29,058 bases of DNA from DTU064 sp045588245 (GTDB lineage Bacteria; Bacillota; Clostridia; Oscillospirales; CAG-272). Positions 6,244 to 15,343 of the stretch are shown one piece after another. The stretch is taken from the NCBI GenBank assembly GCA_045588245.1, contig JAZNDW010000038.1, forward strand, positions 1 through 29,058. The letters are read 5' to 3'. Position 1 is the first letter of the stretch, and each line of letters opens with the position of its first letter. The notes beneath the pieces are model-generated. The model did not search any database, had not been told where the DNA came from, and was given only the letters and a program-made list of their open reading frames with translations. Both the position numbers and the translations under genes were made by a program.

Positions 6244-8579
6244 TGAATTTAATGGAATTGTTCGTGAAAATCGGCGTAGACGATCAAGCTACGTCAAAAA
6301 TCACGACTATTTCCGAAAAAATAGGAACCGGACTGCAAACAGCAGCCAATATAGGCATAGCCGCAGTCGGCGTCGCTTCCGCGGCGGTTGTGGCGCTAAC
6401 AAAATCGTCAGTTGAATCTTACTCAGAATACGAGCAGCTCGTGGGCGGTGTGGAAACTCTTTTCAAGAAAAGCTCCGATACCGTTATGAAATACGCATCT
6501 GACGCTTATAAAACCGCGGGGCTTTCTGCAAATGATTACATGGATACCGTGACGAGTTTTTCCGCATCGTTACTTCAAAGCACCGGGCGTGGCGCACAAA
6601 CCAATCTGACCGAACTTGAGGCTGTATTAGACGCGGAGTACATAGCGGCCAAACGAGCGTATGAGGATGAATACGACGCGCTTAGGCAAAGCTGGAAAGA
6701 GCGCATTGCTTTAGCAAAAGAAGGCAACGGCGAAAATGCAGAATTGCTGCAACAGCAGAGAGACGAAGAACTAAAGGCGCTGAAAAGAAGCAACGAGGAC
6801 GCGCTCTCTGCGCTGAAAATAGCAAACGAGGAAAAGCTTGCAGAGGCGGAGCGCATAAACAACAGCAGTACAACCACGGCTGAAAGCCAACAGCGCGCCG
6901 CCGATCTTGCGAACCAAGCTATTGTCGATATGGCCGACAATGCAAACAAGATGGGCACATCGATAGAGATGATCCAGAATGCGTATCAAGGCTTTGCTAA
7001 GCAAAACTACACTATGCTCGATAACCTCAAGTTGGGCTACGGTGGCACACAAGAAGAAATGAAGCGCCTCGTTGCCGACGCTAATGCGGTAAAAGAAGCG
7101 AACGGAGAAATGGGCGATCTTTCTATAAGCAGCTTTGCGGACATCGTTGAAGCAATCCATATCGTTCAGACCGAGATGGGAATCACAGGCACGACGGCAA
7201 AAGAAGCGTCATCCACAATATCAGGAAGCGTTGCGTCCGCAAAAGCGGCTTGGGAAAATCTCGTTACGGGCATGGCAGACGAAAACGCCGACATGGACAC
7301 GCTTATCAGCAATTTTGTTGAAAGCGTTGGCGTTGTGGGAGAAAACATTTTTCCTCGCATAGAGATCGCTCTTAGCGGAGCGACGCGTCTTGTTGATAAA
7401 TTGTTCCCCGTAATAGTGAAAAAAATCCCCAATATAATTTCGGACAACCTGCCAAGACTTACAGAATCCGGACTTAAGATTGTAGAAAGCCTTGTGAGCG
7501 GTATCGGCGAAAACCGCGAAAGCATAACGACAACCGCGTTAGACGTTATTATGACGCTGTCGCAGGGAGTGTTATCGATGAGCCCAGATATAATAGCGCT
7601 CGGCTTGGACCTTCTTGTGGCTTTGGCAACCGGAATATCGAGCAATTTGCCGACATTGACTCCTACTATAATTAGCGTGATGATGCAGATTATTAGCACT
7701 TTGACCGCGCCTGACACACTCGCGACGTTGGGTTCTTCCGCGCTCGATATCATCCTCGCTCTGGCTGACGGCGTGGTGAAGTTTTTGCCGCAGCTGGTGC
7801 CTGCAACAATTAACACTATTTTATTTCTCGCGGAGATGCTAACAGATCCCGAGACGCTATCGGAGCTGTTGAATGCTGCTTTAGTAATATTAACTGAGCT
7901 GGGGAACGGCCTTATGGACGCAATCCCGGCATTAGTCGACGCGGCGCTAACAATAATAGAAAATCTCACTGTTTTTTTGCTCGATCCGGAGAACATTTCC
8001 CTTTTGATCGGTGCTGCGTTGGAGATCGTTCTTGCAATTGGAACGGGAATAATCGACGCCATTCCACGGTTACTTGAAAGTGTCGCGACACTCGTAGACA
8101 GCGCGGCTGAACGATTTGTAGAAACGGACTGGGGCGAGGTCGGAAAAAACATCGTTGACGGTGTGCTAGAGGGGTTAAAAAAAGCCTGGAAGAGCCTAAC
8201 AAAATGGTTTGATGAATCATGGGAGGATCTTGTCGGCGGCGTAGAAGATCTGCTCGGCATTGCATCGCCGTCGAAGGTGTTCAAGAGAATCGGTGGCTTT
8301 ACCGCAGAAGGCTTCGGAATCGGCTTTGAGGATGAATTTGACAAGGTCATAGACGGCATAGACAAGTCTTTGTCTTTTGACGACTATGACGCGAGCATAA
8401 ATGCGTCGGTGAACCATTACGGAACCACAAGAAGTGGAGCAATCGGAGGATCGTCAATCAGCGGTGTCACCATTCATATCCACGTTGGCGGAACCACGAG
8501 CACGGCCGAGGAGATCGCGGAAGAAGTATCCGCGGCGCTACAGAATTTAACGAACAGGAGGGCAGCTGTATATGGATAA
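6243..8579 (+). CDS. Tail tape measure protein
   Basis: The protein has 778 residues, the longest in the genome. Using about 0.15 nm per residue, it predicts a tail near 115 nm. Residues 30-52 are a hydrophobic helix (IGIAAVGVASAAVVAL). The conserved block YEQLVGGVETLFKKSSDTV is followed by TVTSFSASLLQS. A coiled-coil stretch rich in Glu, Lys and Ala occupies about 114-218 before the conserved DMADNANKMGTS and NAYQGFAKQNYTMLDNLKLG. The middle (400-630) is a run of hydrophobic amphipathic segments. The end has GIASPSKVFKRIGGFTAEG. It sets tail length and may form a channel in the host membrane. Its ATG overlaps the chaperone stop. Confidence 0.95.
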   Translation: MNLMELFVKIGVDDQATSKITTISEKIGTGLQTAANIGIAAVGVASAAVVALTKSSVESYSEYEQLVGGVETLFKKSSDTVMKYASDAYKTAGLSANDYMDTVTSFSASLLQSTGRGAQTNLTELEAVLDAEYIAAKRAYEDEYDALRQSWKERIALAKEGNGENAELLQQQRDEELKALKRSNEDALSALKIANEEKLAEAERINNSSTTTAESQQRAADLANQAIVDMADNANKMGTSIEMIQNAYQGFAKQNYTMLDNLKLGYGGTQEEMKRLVADANAVKEANGEMGDLSISSFADIVEAIHIVQTEMGITGTTAKEASSTISGSVASAKAAWENLVTGMADENADMDTLISNFVESVGVVGENIFPRIEIALSGATRLVDKLFPVIVKKIPNIISDNLPRLTESGLKIVESLVSGIGENRESITTTALDVIMTLSQGVLSMSPDIIALGLDLLVALATGISSNLPTLTPTIISVMMQIISTLTAPDTLATLGSSALDIILALADGVVKFLPQLVPATINTILFLAEMLTDPETLSELLNAALVILTELGNGLMDAIPALVDAALTIIENLTVFLLDPENISLLIGAALEIVLAIGTGIIDAIPRLLESVATLVDSAAERFVETDWGEVGKNIVDGVLEGLKKAWKSLTKWFDESWEDLVGGVEDLLGIASPSKVFKRIGGFTAEGFGIGFEDEFDKVIDGIDKSLSFDDYDASINASVNHYGTTRSGAIGGSSISGVTIHIHVGGTTSTAEEIAEEVSAALQNLTNRRAAVYG

Positions 8580-9285
8580 TTACAAAATATGGCTTGACGG
8601 AATAAGTAATGAGTATGCAGGCGTACGGCTGCAGGGGGCGGTAAAAATATCCGCTCCCGAGCCTAACGTTACTACTGTCAGCGTTCCGGGGCGCAACGGC
8701 GACCTGCACTACGCGGACGGGACGTACAAAAACAGGACCGCGACGGTCGGAGCGTATGTATATTGCGACGACGCGGTCAAATCCGCTTTTAATCGAGTTT
8801 ACAGATGGCTATTCGATTCGTTTGGGTACCGCAAGCTTGTTACCGACGACGACCGCGCGCACTATATGCTCGCTCGCGTAAAAAACGGCGCAGAAATCGA
8901 TGCCCGAATACGGAAAATCGCGCCGTTTGAAATCAAATTTGATTGTATGCCGCAACGATTTCTTTTTGCGGGGGACGAGCCGATCGAGATAAACGCAAAT
9001 ATGACGTTGGAGAACCCGACGATATTCCCCTCCCTGCCGCTTTATAAGGTTTACGGTAGCGGAGAAGGAACGCTAACTGTCGGCGCTCACACGGCAATAT
9101 TTAGCGCCATAGACGGATACATATATTATGACGCAGAGACGCAAAACGCATACAAAGGCACGGCAAATCATAATGCAAATGTCTACTGCCCCTATGCGCT
9201 TGTTTTTGAGAGAGGCGAACAGCCCATCAATTTCGCCGGCGGCATAACAAATATAGAAATAACTCCGAGGTGGTGGGAGCTATGA
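8572..9285 (+). CDS. Distal tail protein (Dit)
   Basis: The protein has 237 residues and its ATG overlaps the tape measure stop. The N-terminal two thirds have the Dit-type pattern (VPGRNGDLHYADGTYKNR, then a helix with YRWLFDSFGYRKLVTDDD, then IAPFEIKFDCMPQRF). The C-terminal part is beta-rich and ends in NIEITPRWWEL, a common ending of Dit-like proteins in Clostridia phages. Dit forms the hexameric hub joining the tail tube to the baseplate. Its position between tape measure and Tal is diagnostic. The following gene begins inside its stop. Confidence 0.88.
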   Translation: MDNYKIWLDGISNEYAGVRLQGAVKISAPEPNVTTVSVPGRNGDLHYADGTYKNRTATVGAYVYCDDAVKSAFNRVYRWLFDSFGYRKLVTDDDRAHYMLARVKNGAEIDARIRKIAPFEIKFDCMPQRFLFAGDEPIEINANMTLENPTIFPSLPLYKVYGSGEGTLTVGAHTAIFSAIDGYIYYDAETQNAYKGTANHNANVYCPYALVFERGEQPINFAGGITNIEITPRWWEL

Positions 9286-11531
9286 AGCCTATTCTTTATC
9301 ATTCGGGCGAAACAACTTTCGACAACAACGGAATCGGCGTACTTGCTGATGCTGTGTCGTGCAAGGTAACGGAGGAGCTTGACGGCGCGTACGAGCTGGA
9401 GATGAAATATCCCGTAGACGGGCAGCATTTTACGGACATCAAGCTTCGCTGCCTGATCCTTGCCAAACCGAACAAAACTGACCGTCCGCAACCTTTCCGA
9501 GTTTATCGCATCGCGAAACCATTGCGCGGCGTTGTTACAATTTACGGCGAACATATTTCTTATGACCTTGCGGGGATCCCCGTAAACGTGTTTACTGCAG
9601 GCGACGCGCCTGCAGCGATGGAGGCAATCAAGGCAAATTCCGCGATCGATAATCCTTTTTCATTCTACACCGACAAATCTACCGTTGCAACGATGAACGT
9701 TGACACTCCCCGCTCTGCAAGGTCGTGCGTTTTCGGACAAAGCGGCAGCCTGCTCGACACATATACAGGCGATCTATTCTTTGATCGCTACAACGTTTCA
9801 TTACTTGCGAGTAGAGGCAGCAACAAAGGTGTTAGAATTGCTTACGGAAAGAATCTTACAGACCTGAAACAGGAGGAGAACATAGCGGAGACGTATACGG
9901 GTATATATCCGTATGGCGTCGACGCTGACGGCAATCTTACTGTTTTGCCCGAAAAGATAATCCGCGCTGAAGGCGAGTTCGGATATGAACGCATCAAAGA
10001 AGTGGATCTCTCCGCCGCGTTTATGGAAGAAACGGGCGAGCAGATCGAGATTACGGAAGAGGCATTGAGGACGGAAGCGCGTAAATACATGAAAACGCGC
10101 AGATTCGGAGTGCCGAAGGTGAGTATAAACGTATCGTTTGTACAGCTTGCCGACACCGAAGAATATAAAAACATTGCGTTGCTCGAGGATGTGTCGCTGG
10201 GCGACACGGTAACGGTCGAGTTTTCAAAGCTCGGCGTATCGGCGGCATCGCGCTGCGTGAAAACGGTATTTGACAGCTTAACTGAAAGGTTTGAGAAAGC
10301 GACGATCGGAGAGGTAACAAGGACTATCGCGGATAGCTTTCTCGATGTCCCGACAAAGGAATTTATACGCGGCGAAGACGCATCCACTCGCGCAAGCCTG
10401 AACAAAGCTATTGAGAGGGCGACGGAGCTCTTGAACGGTGCCAATGGCGGCGTATTTGAGATCCTTGACGAAAACAACGACGGCATCAACGACGCCTGGC
10501 TCCTGCGAACATACGACGCTCTAAAGTATATCAAGGCTACAGCCGATGGAATCGGCTTGACTGTTGACGGCGGTGCGTCTTACAGGACAGCCGTCACTGC
10601 CGACGGAATAAATGCCGATGCAATCACGACGGGACTGCTCTCTGCAGAGCGGATAGATGTCGAAAACCTTGTTGCAAGATCCGTGTTGGTCAATGACACG
10701 GACGGAAACGTACTGCTGTCCGCGAAGAACAACGCGGTGATAATAGGCGGCTGGACTGTAGACAAGGATAGTTTTGGAACATACGGAGCTGTTGCAGACA
10801 CCTTATTCTTGTCGCAATCGGGGAAGGCTGCTTATTGGAGCGAAGATCTTCCGGATGAAAGCTGGCACATATTTGCTAAGGGAAAGAGCGGCTTGACTAC
10901 AGGCGGAATATTATACGCCAGAGACGCCGTGATCTCGGGCACTATCACCGCCGAAGACGGCAGGATCGGAAGCGAAGAACAAGGTTGGAGCATTGACAAC
11001 AACTCGATTTTCCATGGCGAAAGCTTCTCTCTTGCCGATGTGTTCTTGTGTACCGGAAGCAACACTTCACAGACAATAGCAGGCCACACCGGGAACGGCT
11101 GGGTATTCAAGGCGGGCGACAGCTTTGGCGTCAACAATAAAGGCGCGCTATACTGCACGGCGGCGACGTTGACGGGCAAAATAACTGCAACGGGCGGAAA
11201 AATCGGCGGTTTTGACATAACGAGCGAATCGCTCTCCAAAACAACCGTCGAAACAAGCTCGAGCGGCGCTTATGAATATGTAGACACTACCATTATAAAG
11301 CCTGCATTGATAAGTGTAGAATCGACAACACGTTACCCCGAGGAAGACGTCCTCATCCCGGAGGCGGCTATAGCATTTAGCCGCACTACAACGATCCAAA
11401 GCGGACTTATCAGCGTTAATATATCGGGCGTTGAGCTTGTGGCGGATCCTCCGATTATGACGGTGACTATACAAGGCACTTCGTATGATCTATACATAGA
11501 CACGGCTACAAATACGGTTAAAGTGAGGTAA
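9282..11531 (+). CDS. Tail-associated protein Tal (prophage tail endopeptidase-like)
   Basis: The protein has 749 residues from the ATG at 9282; an in-frame GTG twelve bases earlier is rejected because ATGA coupling and GTGGGAG favour the ATG. Residues 1-370 show the gp27-like Tal/endopeptidase-tail pattern: DGAYELEMKYPVDGQHF, FRVYRIAKPLRGVVTIYGEH, ENIAETYTGIYPYGVD. The remaining half has the run of DGG, ADGI and ITATGGKIGGFDIT repeats of an extended beta-helical tail-tip region (ITGTITAEDGRIG-like units around 560-660). Tal closes the tail tube tip and starts wall penetration or carries the receptor apparatus. No separate lytic domain is evident. Confidence 0.86.
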   Translation: MKPILYHSGETTFDNNGIGVLADAVSCKVTEELDGAYELEMKYPVDGQHFTDIKLRCLILAKPNKTDRPQPFRVYRIAKPLRGVVTIYGEHISYDLAGIPVNVFTAGDAPAAMEAIKANSAIDNPFSFYTDKSTVATMNVDTPRSARSCVFGQSGSLLDTYTGDLFFDRYNVSLLASRGSNKGVRIAYGKNLTDLKQEENIAETYTGIYPYGVDADGNLTVLPEKIIRAEGEFGYERIKEVDLSAAFMEETGEQIEITEEALRTEARKYMKTRRFGVPKVSINVSFVQLADTEEYKNIALLEDVSLGDTVTVEFSKLGVSAASRCVKTVFDSLTERFEKATIGEVTRTIADSFLDVPTKEFIRGEDASTRASLNKAIERATELLNGANGGVFEILDENNDGINDAWLLRTYDALKYIKATADGIGLTVDGGASYRTAVTADGINADAITTGLLSAERIDVENLVARSVLVNDTDGNVLLSAKNNAVIIGGWTVDKDSFGTYGAVADTLFLSQSGKAAYWSEDLPDESWHIFAKGKSGLTTGGILYARDAVISGTITAEDGRIGSEEQGWSIDNNSIFHGESFSLADVFLCTGSNTSQTIAGHTGNGWVFKAGDSFGVNNKGALYCTAATLTGKITATGGKIGGFDITSESLSKTTVETSSSGAYEYVDTTIIKPALISVESTTRYPEEDVLIPEAAIAFSRTTTIQSGLISVNISGVELVADPPIMTVTIQGTSYDLYIDTATNTVKVR

Positions 11532-11536
11532 TAAAT

Positions 11537-11770
11537 ATGTCGAATGAAGAACACAAAAAGGCGCGGCCGCTCATTCTTGAAATAGAGGATGCAAAAAACG
11601 AACTATTGTGCGTTATAAACCGCGCGATAGGAGAAAGGCGGATTCCCTGCTATATGCTTCGTATGATCCTTTCGGGGATATACGACGAAGTTGCCGCAAA
11701 GGCAAGGGCAGAGATCGAATATTTGAGAACGGAGGAAACAAATGCGGACAACAAAGCGGATAAAACTTGA
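11537..11770 (+). CDS. Small baseplate-region protein, unknown function
   Basis: The protein has 77 residues; the ATG lies after GTGAGG at the end of Tal. It is mostly helical (LILEIEDAKNELLCVINRAI, then YMLRMILSGIYDEVAAKARA) with a charged, probably disordered C-terminus. Proteins of this size and pattern are frequent between Tal and BppU-type genes of Clostridia prophages. No function is known to me. The next gene starts 29 bases before its stop, so they overlap in different frames. Confidence 0.65.
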   Translation: MSNEEHKKARPLILEIEDAKNELLCVINRAIGERRIPCYMLRMILSGIYDEVAAKARAEIEYLRTEETNADNKADKT

Positions 11771-13481
11771 TTTTGCGCGTTCGCTCGAGCCCGTTATCGT
11801 TTACGCCAAGCAAGGCGACATAAACACTCGTCACATAGAGATAGAACCGCTCGAAAACGGCTTACCGTATACGATCCCGAGCGATGTTACTGCCAGATTT
11901 GAAGCGCGCAAGCCCGACGGCAGGGGCGTTATGAATGATTATCCAACCATATCGGATAATATCATCACGGTAGTTTTGACAGACCAAACGCTTGCGGCGT
12001 TCGGCGATGCGGTGTGCGCGGTGTCTTTGTATAAGGACGATCAAATATTATCAACACAAAACTTTATTTTACAAATTGAAAGAGCCCCGATTACCGACGA
12101 GCAAATAGAAAGCGCCGACGATTATCAATCGTTCAGAGCCGCACTTGGACTTGTAGAAGCAACCGAGGAAGACGAGGGAAAATTTTTAAGCATAAAAGAC
12201 GGCAAGCCCGAATGGGTGGCACTTTCGGACGATGTTGTTGACGAGATACTCCCCGAGCAGGAGATTACAGCCGTACCCTTGTCGGGAATATTTAGCGCCC
12301 CTGCGATAGAAGCCAATGCGGGCGTTGTCGCGGGAGAATATTATTCCGTGACATGGGACGGCGAAGAATACACGTGCAAGTGTTATGAAAACCCCACCAT
12401 TGCGGGAGCGACTTTCAACGAAACGCAAGTGTTCGGAAACTTCAGCTTATTAAGTACAGACGAATCGGACACGGGTGAGCCTTTCCTGCTTTTGTGGCAA
12501 GGCACAAACGTAGCCGCGCTTGTCAAAAACGAAAACGCAGGCGCGCATTTGGTTAGCGTCTCTCGCGCGGACGCACCTGCTATAGAGCTTGATAAAACGC
12601 TTTCTGTCGAGGGCATGGCGGCAGACGCGAAAGCTGTAGGCGACGCTCTTGCGGAAGTATGGGATGCGATTGGTGGCGGCGAAGAAGAAGCACCTGCGCT
12701 TATTCCTATCCTCGAAGAAACGACGTTTACGCTGACGGATGGTGCGTACGAAGCTTCACCTGCTATTTTTGAGAGAACGGCAGGTATTGTATACCGCGTG
12801 GTTTGGAACGGAGCTGAATATACTGTTGTTACTTATGAGTTAATTACTGACGACGGAACCAGTGTAATAGTGATGGGCAACAGCGCTTTGTATTGTCCTA
12901 CGCCCAACGATGTTCCATTTATACTTACGGCGGTTGACCTCCCTGATGGAACTTCGGTGTGGGTGATTTCAGATGCTATGGGCTCGGGAGCAACCGAATG
13001 TACCGTAGCGATCTATCAAGACAACACAAAGCAAACGGTTATCGCGCCGACGTTTCTTGACGGATTTACTTCTAACGACGCTTTTGGCTGTTATACACTT
13101 TCCGTCAATCCTGCGCCTTATGCGCTTGTAGAGGGAAAGGAATACGTCATTGAGTGGGACGGTGTACAGTATACTCGCACCGCTTATGCTTATACACATA
13201 CGGACGGCAGCGAATGTGTAGCAGTCGGCAATCCGGCGCTTCTCGTAGAGGGCGGCGAAGATCCGTTTGTAGTAATGTACGATGCGACAAATGATTATCT
13301 GCACTACCACTCTACGGAAGAAACCAACGGTCACGGAGTGTGCGTTTACACCGACGCGGTAGCTGCACCTGCTCCTTCTCTGCCCGCTGTAACGACCGCA
13401 GACAACGGCAAGATTCTGCAAGTTGTTGATGGTGCGTGGGCGGCTGTGGCGTTACAAGACGTATCGGAGGTAGGCTTATGA
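11742..13481 (+). CDS. BppU-type baseplate upper protein with three repeated modules
   Basis: The protein has 579 residues; the ATG follows GGAGGAAACAA. Residues 1-120 match the N-terminal domain of BppU-like proteins (SDVTARFEARKPDG, DQTLAAFGDAVCAVSLYKDD). Three related modules of about 85-90 residues then follow, near 190-275, 330-420 and 450-545. Each carries a YxVxWDGxEYT core (YYSVTWDGEEYTCKCYE, YRVVWNGAEYTVVTYE, YVIEWDGVQYTRTAYAY) and a hydrophobic FxLL or FVVM strand. Motifs GKFLSIKDGKPEWVAL near 147 and GKILQVVDGAWAAVAL near 557 frame the repeats. It is likely a baseplate protein presenting carbohydrate-binding or spacer modules. The BppU call is good; the role of the modules is unknown. 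Confidence 0.78.
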   Translation: MRTTKRIKLDFARSLEPVIVYAKQGDINTRHIEIEPLENGLPYTIPSDVTARFEARKPDGRGVMNDYPTISDNIITVVLTDQTLAAFGDAVCAVSLYKDDQILSTQNFILQIERAPITDEQIESADDYQSFRAALGLVEATEEDEGKFLSIKDGKPEWVALSDDVVDEILPEQEITAVPLSGIFSAPAIEANAGVVAGEYYSVTWDGEEYTCKCYENPTIAGATFNETQVFGNFSLLSTDESDTGEPFLLLWQGTNVAALVKNENAGAHLVSVSRADAPAIELDKTLSVEGMAADAKAVGDALAEVWDAIGGGEEEAPALIPILEETTFTLTDGAYEASPAIFERTAGIVYRVVWNGAEYTVVTYELITDDGTSVIVMGNSALYCPTPNDVPFILTAVDLPDGTSVWVISDAMGSGATECTVAIYQDNTKQTVIAPTFLDGFTSNDAFGCYTLSVNPAPYALVEGKEYVIEWDGVQYTRTAYAYTHTDGSECVAVGNPALLVEGGEDPFVVMYDATNDYLHYHSTEETNGHGVCVYTDAVAAPAPSLPAVTTADNGKILQVVDGAWAAVALQDVSEVGL

Positions 13482-14716
13482 GTGAATACGTAATGATGCC
13501 GAAAACCGATTATCAAAACGCTTGTAACTATATTCGTTCGCTGTCGGGAAAAACCGATTTAATCAAGTCGGGCGATCTGAAAACCGAAATAGAATCTGTT
13601 GTTGGTAGCGGCTCGTCTGCCGACGTGCGATACGTTACGTTTATGAACGGTGACGAAGTGCTTTATATCAAGCCTGTTGCCGTTGGTGACGATTGCGTGA
13701 ACGTGTATACTAAAGGACTTATCGACAAGCCTACGAAAGAAAGTACAGTTCAGTATAACTACAGCTATTCGGGGTGGAGTTTGACGGCTGACGGCTCGGC
13801 AGATTCTACCGCGTTGCAAGCTGTAGACGAGGATAGAACCGTTTATGCTGCGTTTACGGCTTCGACACGCTATTACACAATCACATACTATGATGGCGAA
13901 AGCGTACTCAAGACGGAATCTCTTGCTTATGGTGCTATGCCTGCATATACTCCCGAAAAGAGCGGCTACAGCTTCGATAGCTGGGAACCTGCGTTGGATG
14001 TTGTCACAAGCAATGCAAGCTATTACGCACAATGGATTGAAAAAGTCACCTTTGCGGGCGGCACGTGGGCAGATATTGCAGATATCTGCGCGGCGGGTAA
14101 TGCGGCTGACTACTTTGCGGTAGGTGACGAAAAAACAATAACTACGGCAAGCGGTTGGACAGGAAAAGTGCGAATTGTCGGTATCAATCACGATGATTTA
14201 AGTGACGGCAGCGGAAAAGCTCCGTTGAGCATTGTTGCGTTCAAAGTCTACGCCACACCCTATAGCTTCTCAGAGTGGACGGGATGGGCGGACAGTTCGT
14301 TGCGAACGTATGTAAATAGTACGGTTTACGACGATTTGCCATCCGAATTGCGAACAATCATAAAGCAGGTTAACAAGATTTCGGATACGGGATATGGAGC
14401 AACAACAACCGAGACAACACAAGACAAAATGTGGGTTCCCTCTTTTACCGAACTTGGCGGTACTTCTTCCGATGTATCTAACGTGCTCGACGGTCAGGGT
14501 ACAAAATACGCATATTATACGTCAAAAACAAACCGTGCGGCGTATGCTCAAAACACCAACTCTATATTTGGTTCTTATTGGACGCGTTCTTACGTAACCA
14601 ATTCATATGGAAAAGTTAATGTTGTTGGATCGGCCAATCTGTCTGCGTCGGGAGGATTTTATGTTGTATCCTATAACACAGGAACGAGTGGCGTAGTATT
14701 CGGATTCTGTATATAA
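13478..14716 (+). CDS. Receptor-binding protein candidate: InlB-type repeats plus C-type-lectin-like C-terminal domain
   Basis: The protein has 412 residues; the ATG at 13478 overlaps the BppU stop with GGAGGTAG upstream. The N-terminal 45 residues are a short head domain found at the start of many gut-phage tip proteins (YQNACNYIRSLSGKTDLI). Residues 51-127 and 131-186 resemble Listeria-Bacteroides (Flg_new) beta-grasp repeats (YYTITYYDGESVLKTESLAY, GYSFDSWEP, YYAQW). From about 196 to the end is a DUF6273-like, C-type-lectin-like region (TWADIADICAAG, KMWVPSFTELGG, SYWTRSYVTNSYG, GVVFGFCI). The last tail gene before the hairpin at 14727 is the natural place for the host-recognition protein. 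No enzymatic motif is seen. Confidence 0.75.
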   Translation: MSEYVMMPKTDYQNACNYIRSLSGKTDLIKSGDLKTEIESVVGSGSSADVRYVTFMNGDEVLYIKPVAVGDDCVNVYTKGLIDKPTKESTVQYNYSYSGWSLTADGSADSTALQAVDEDRTVYAAFTASTRYYTITYYDGESVLKTESLAYGAMPAYTPEKSGYSFDSWEPALDVVTSNASYYAQWIEKVTFAGGTWADIADICAAGNAADYFAVGDEKTITTASGWTGKVRIVGINHDDLSDGSGKAPLSIVAFKVYATPYSFSEWTGWADSSLRTYVNSTVYDDLPSELRTIIKQVNKISDTGYGATTTETTQDKMWVPSFTELGGTSSDVSNVLDGQGTKYAYYTSKTNRAAYAQNTNSIFGSYWTRSYVTNSYGKVNVVGSANLSASGGFYVVSYNTGTSGVVFGFCI

Positions 14717-14726
14717 GATAAAAGCA

Positions 14727-14743
14727 TCGCCCGAGAGGGGCGA
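14727..14743 (+). other. GC hairpin directly after the receptor-binding gene
   Basis: TCGCCC (14727-14732), loop GAGAG, GGGCGA (14738-14743) lies ten bases after the stop codon. There is no T run, so it is a poor intrinsic terminator. It may be an mRNA 3' stabiliser. A hairpin in this position also recalls the cruciform found behind variable genes of diversity-generating retroelements, but no reverse transcriptase or template repeat exists in this genome. Confidence 0.5.
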
Positions 14744-14784
14744 AAACACGTGATAAAATAAAATTGCAAAGGAACCAAAACAAT

Positions 14785-15093
14785 ATGGATACTTCTATTA
14801 TTTACGCCACCCTTTCACTCGCGTCTGCGCTTGTCGGCGTTGTGATATCTTGGATCGCTTTTTCACGCTTGAAAAGAAAAGACAGCGAGGACAGCGGACG
14901 CGCGGGAGGGATGTTAGCGTCCGACATCGGCTATATCAAAGCGGGCGTAGACGATCTTAAGCGCGAGCATCGCGAGACGCGGTCGGAGGTTGGCGCGCTT
15001 TCTACGAGAGTAGCGCGCTGTGAGGAATCCTGCAAGCAAGCGCATCATCGAATTGATGAAATGCGAAATGCGCGCGAACACGAATCTACATAA
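14785..15093 (+). CDS. Membrane-anchored coiled-coil protein (small late membrane protein)
   Basis: The protein has 102 residues from the ATG at 14785, preferred over an upstream in-frame TTG because of AAAGGAAC spacing. Residues 5-26 are one transmembrane helix (IIYATLSLASALVGVVISWI). A basic stretch follows (SRLKRKD), then a heptad-rich coiled coil (GYIKAGVDDLKREHRETRSE, then LSTRVARCEESCKQAHHRID). The same layout occurs in small genes near holins of Clostridia phages. An accessory lysis or membrane role is possible, but the recognised holin and lysin lie elsewhere, at 28450-590. Confidence 0.7.
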   Translation: MDTSIIYATLSLASALVGVVISWIAFSRLKRKDSEDSGRAGGMLASDIGYIKAGVDDLKREHRETRSEVGALSTRVARCEESCKQAHHRIDEMRNAREHEST

Positions 15094-15105
15094 CGGGAGG
15101 TACAT

Positions 15106-15171
15106 GTGAATAAAACAATATTATCACTCAACGAGGCGGACGAACGTGAACGACCGCATCACACACGATAA
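15106..15171 (+). CDS. Very short possible peptide (21 aa)
   Basis: A GTG at 15106 follows a good ribosome site (GGGAGGT at 15096-15102) and opens 21 codons ending at 15171. The product starts VNKTILSLNEADERER and has no recognisable feature. It overlaps the next gene in another frame. It may mainly serve to bring ribosomes to the GTG at 15146, which itself has only a weak site. Coding status is uncertain. Confidence 0.3.
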   Translation: MNKTILSLNEADERERPHHTR

Positions 15172-15328
15172 TCGCGATTTGGCAACTGTGCCATACATCG
15201 TATACGAATCTGCCATTATGAAGCGAGATATTATTTTCGGGCGCTTACACGCTCTTTTGACGATAACTCTTGCCACTCTACTCGTGTCGCTTTATGCGTT
15301 GGCGCGGGCAAGGATGAGGCGACGTTGA
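15146..15328 (+). CDS. Small single-TM phage protein, unknown function
   Basis: The protein has 60 residues with a GTG start. The N-terminal part ends in VPYIVYESAIMKRDI, a pattern (VxYxxYExxxxR) seen in small membrane proteins of Clostridia phages. It is followed by a transmembrane helix at about 35-54 (HALLTITLATLLVSLYAL) and a very basic end (ARARMRRR). It sits after another membrane gene and before a sigma-region-4-like gene. The ribosome site is weak (AGGCGG), so translation may be coupled to the short peptide upstream. Function is unknown. Confidence 0.6.
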   Translation: MNDRITHDNRDLATVPYIVYESAIMKRDIIFGRLHALLTITLATLLVSLYALARARMRRR

Positions 15329-15343
15329 CGAAAGGAACTCGCA

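Noticed and set aside
7166..8365. Long open frame on the minus strand inside the tape measure
   Set aside because: It is Ser/Ile/Thr-rich shadow coding of the tape measure with no ribosome site or family pattern; similar shadows in Tal and chaperone regions were also dropped.
14540..14743. Diversity-generating retroelement variable region
   Set aside because: No reverse transcriptase and no adenine-mutated template copy exist in the closed genome; the hairpin loop and stem differ from the known type.
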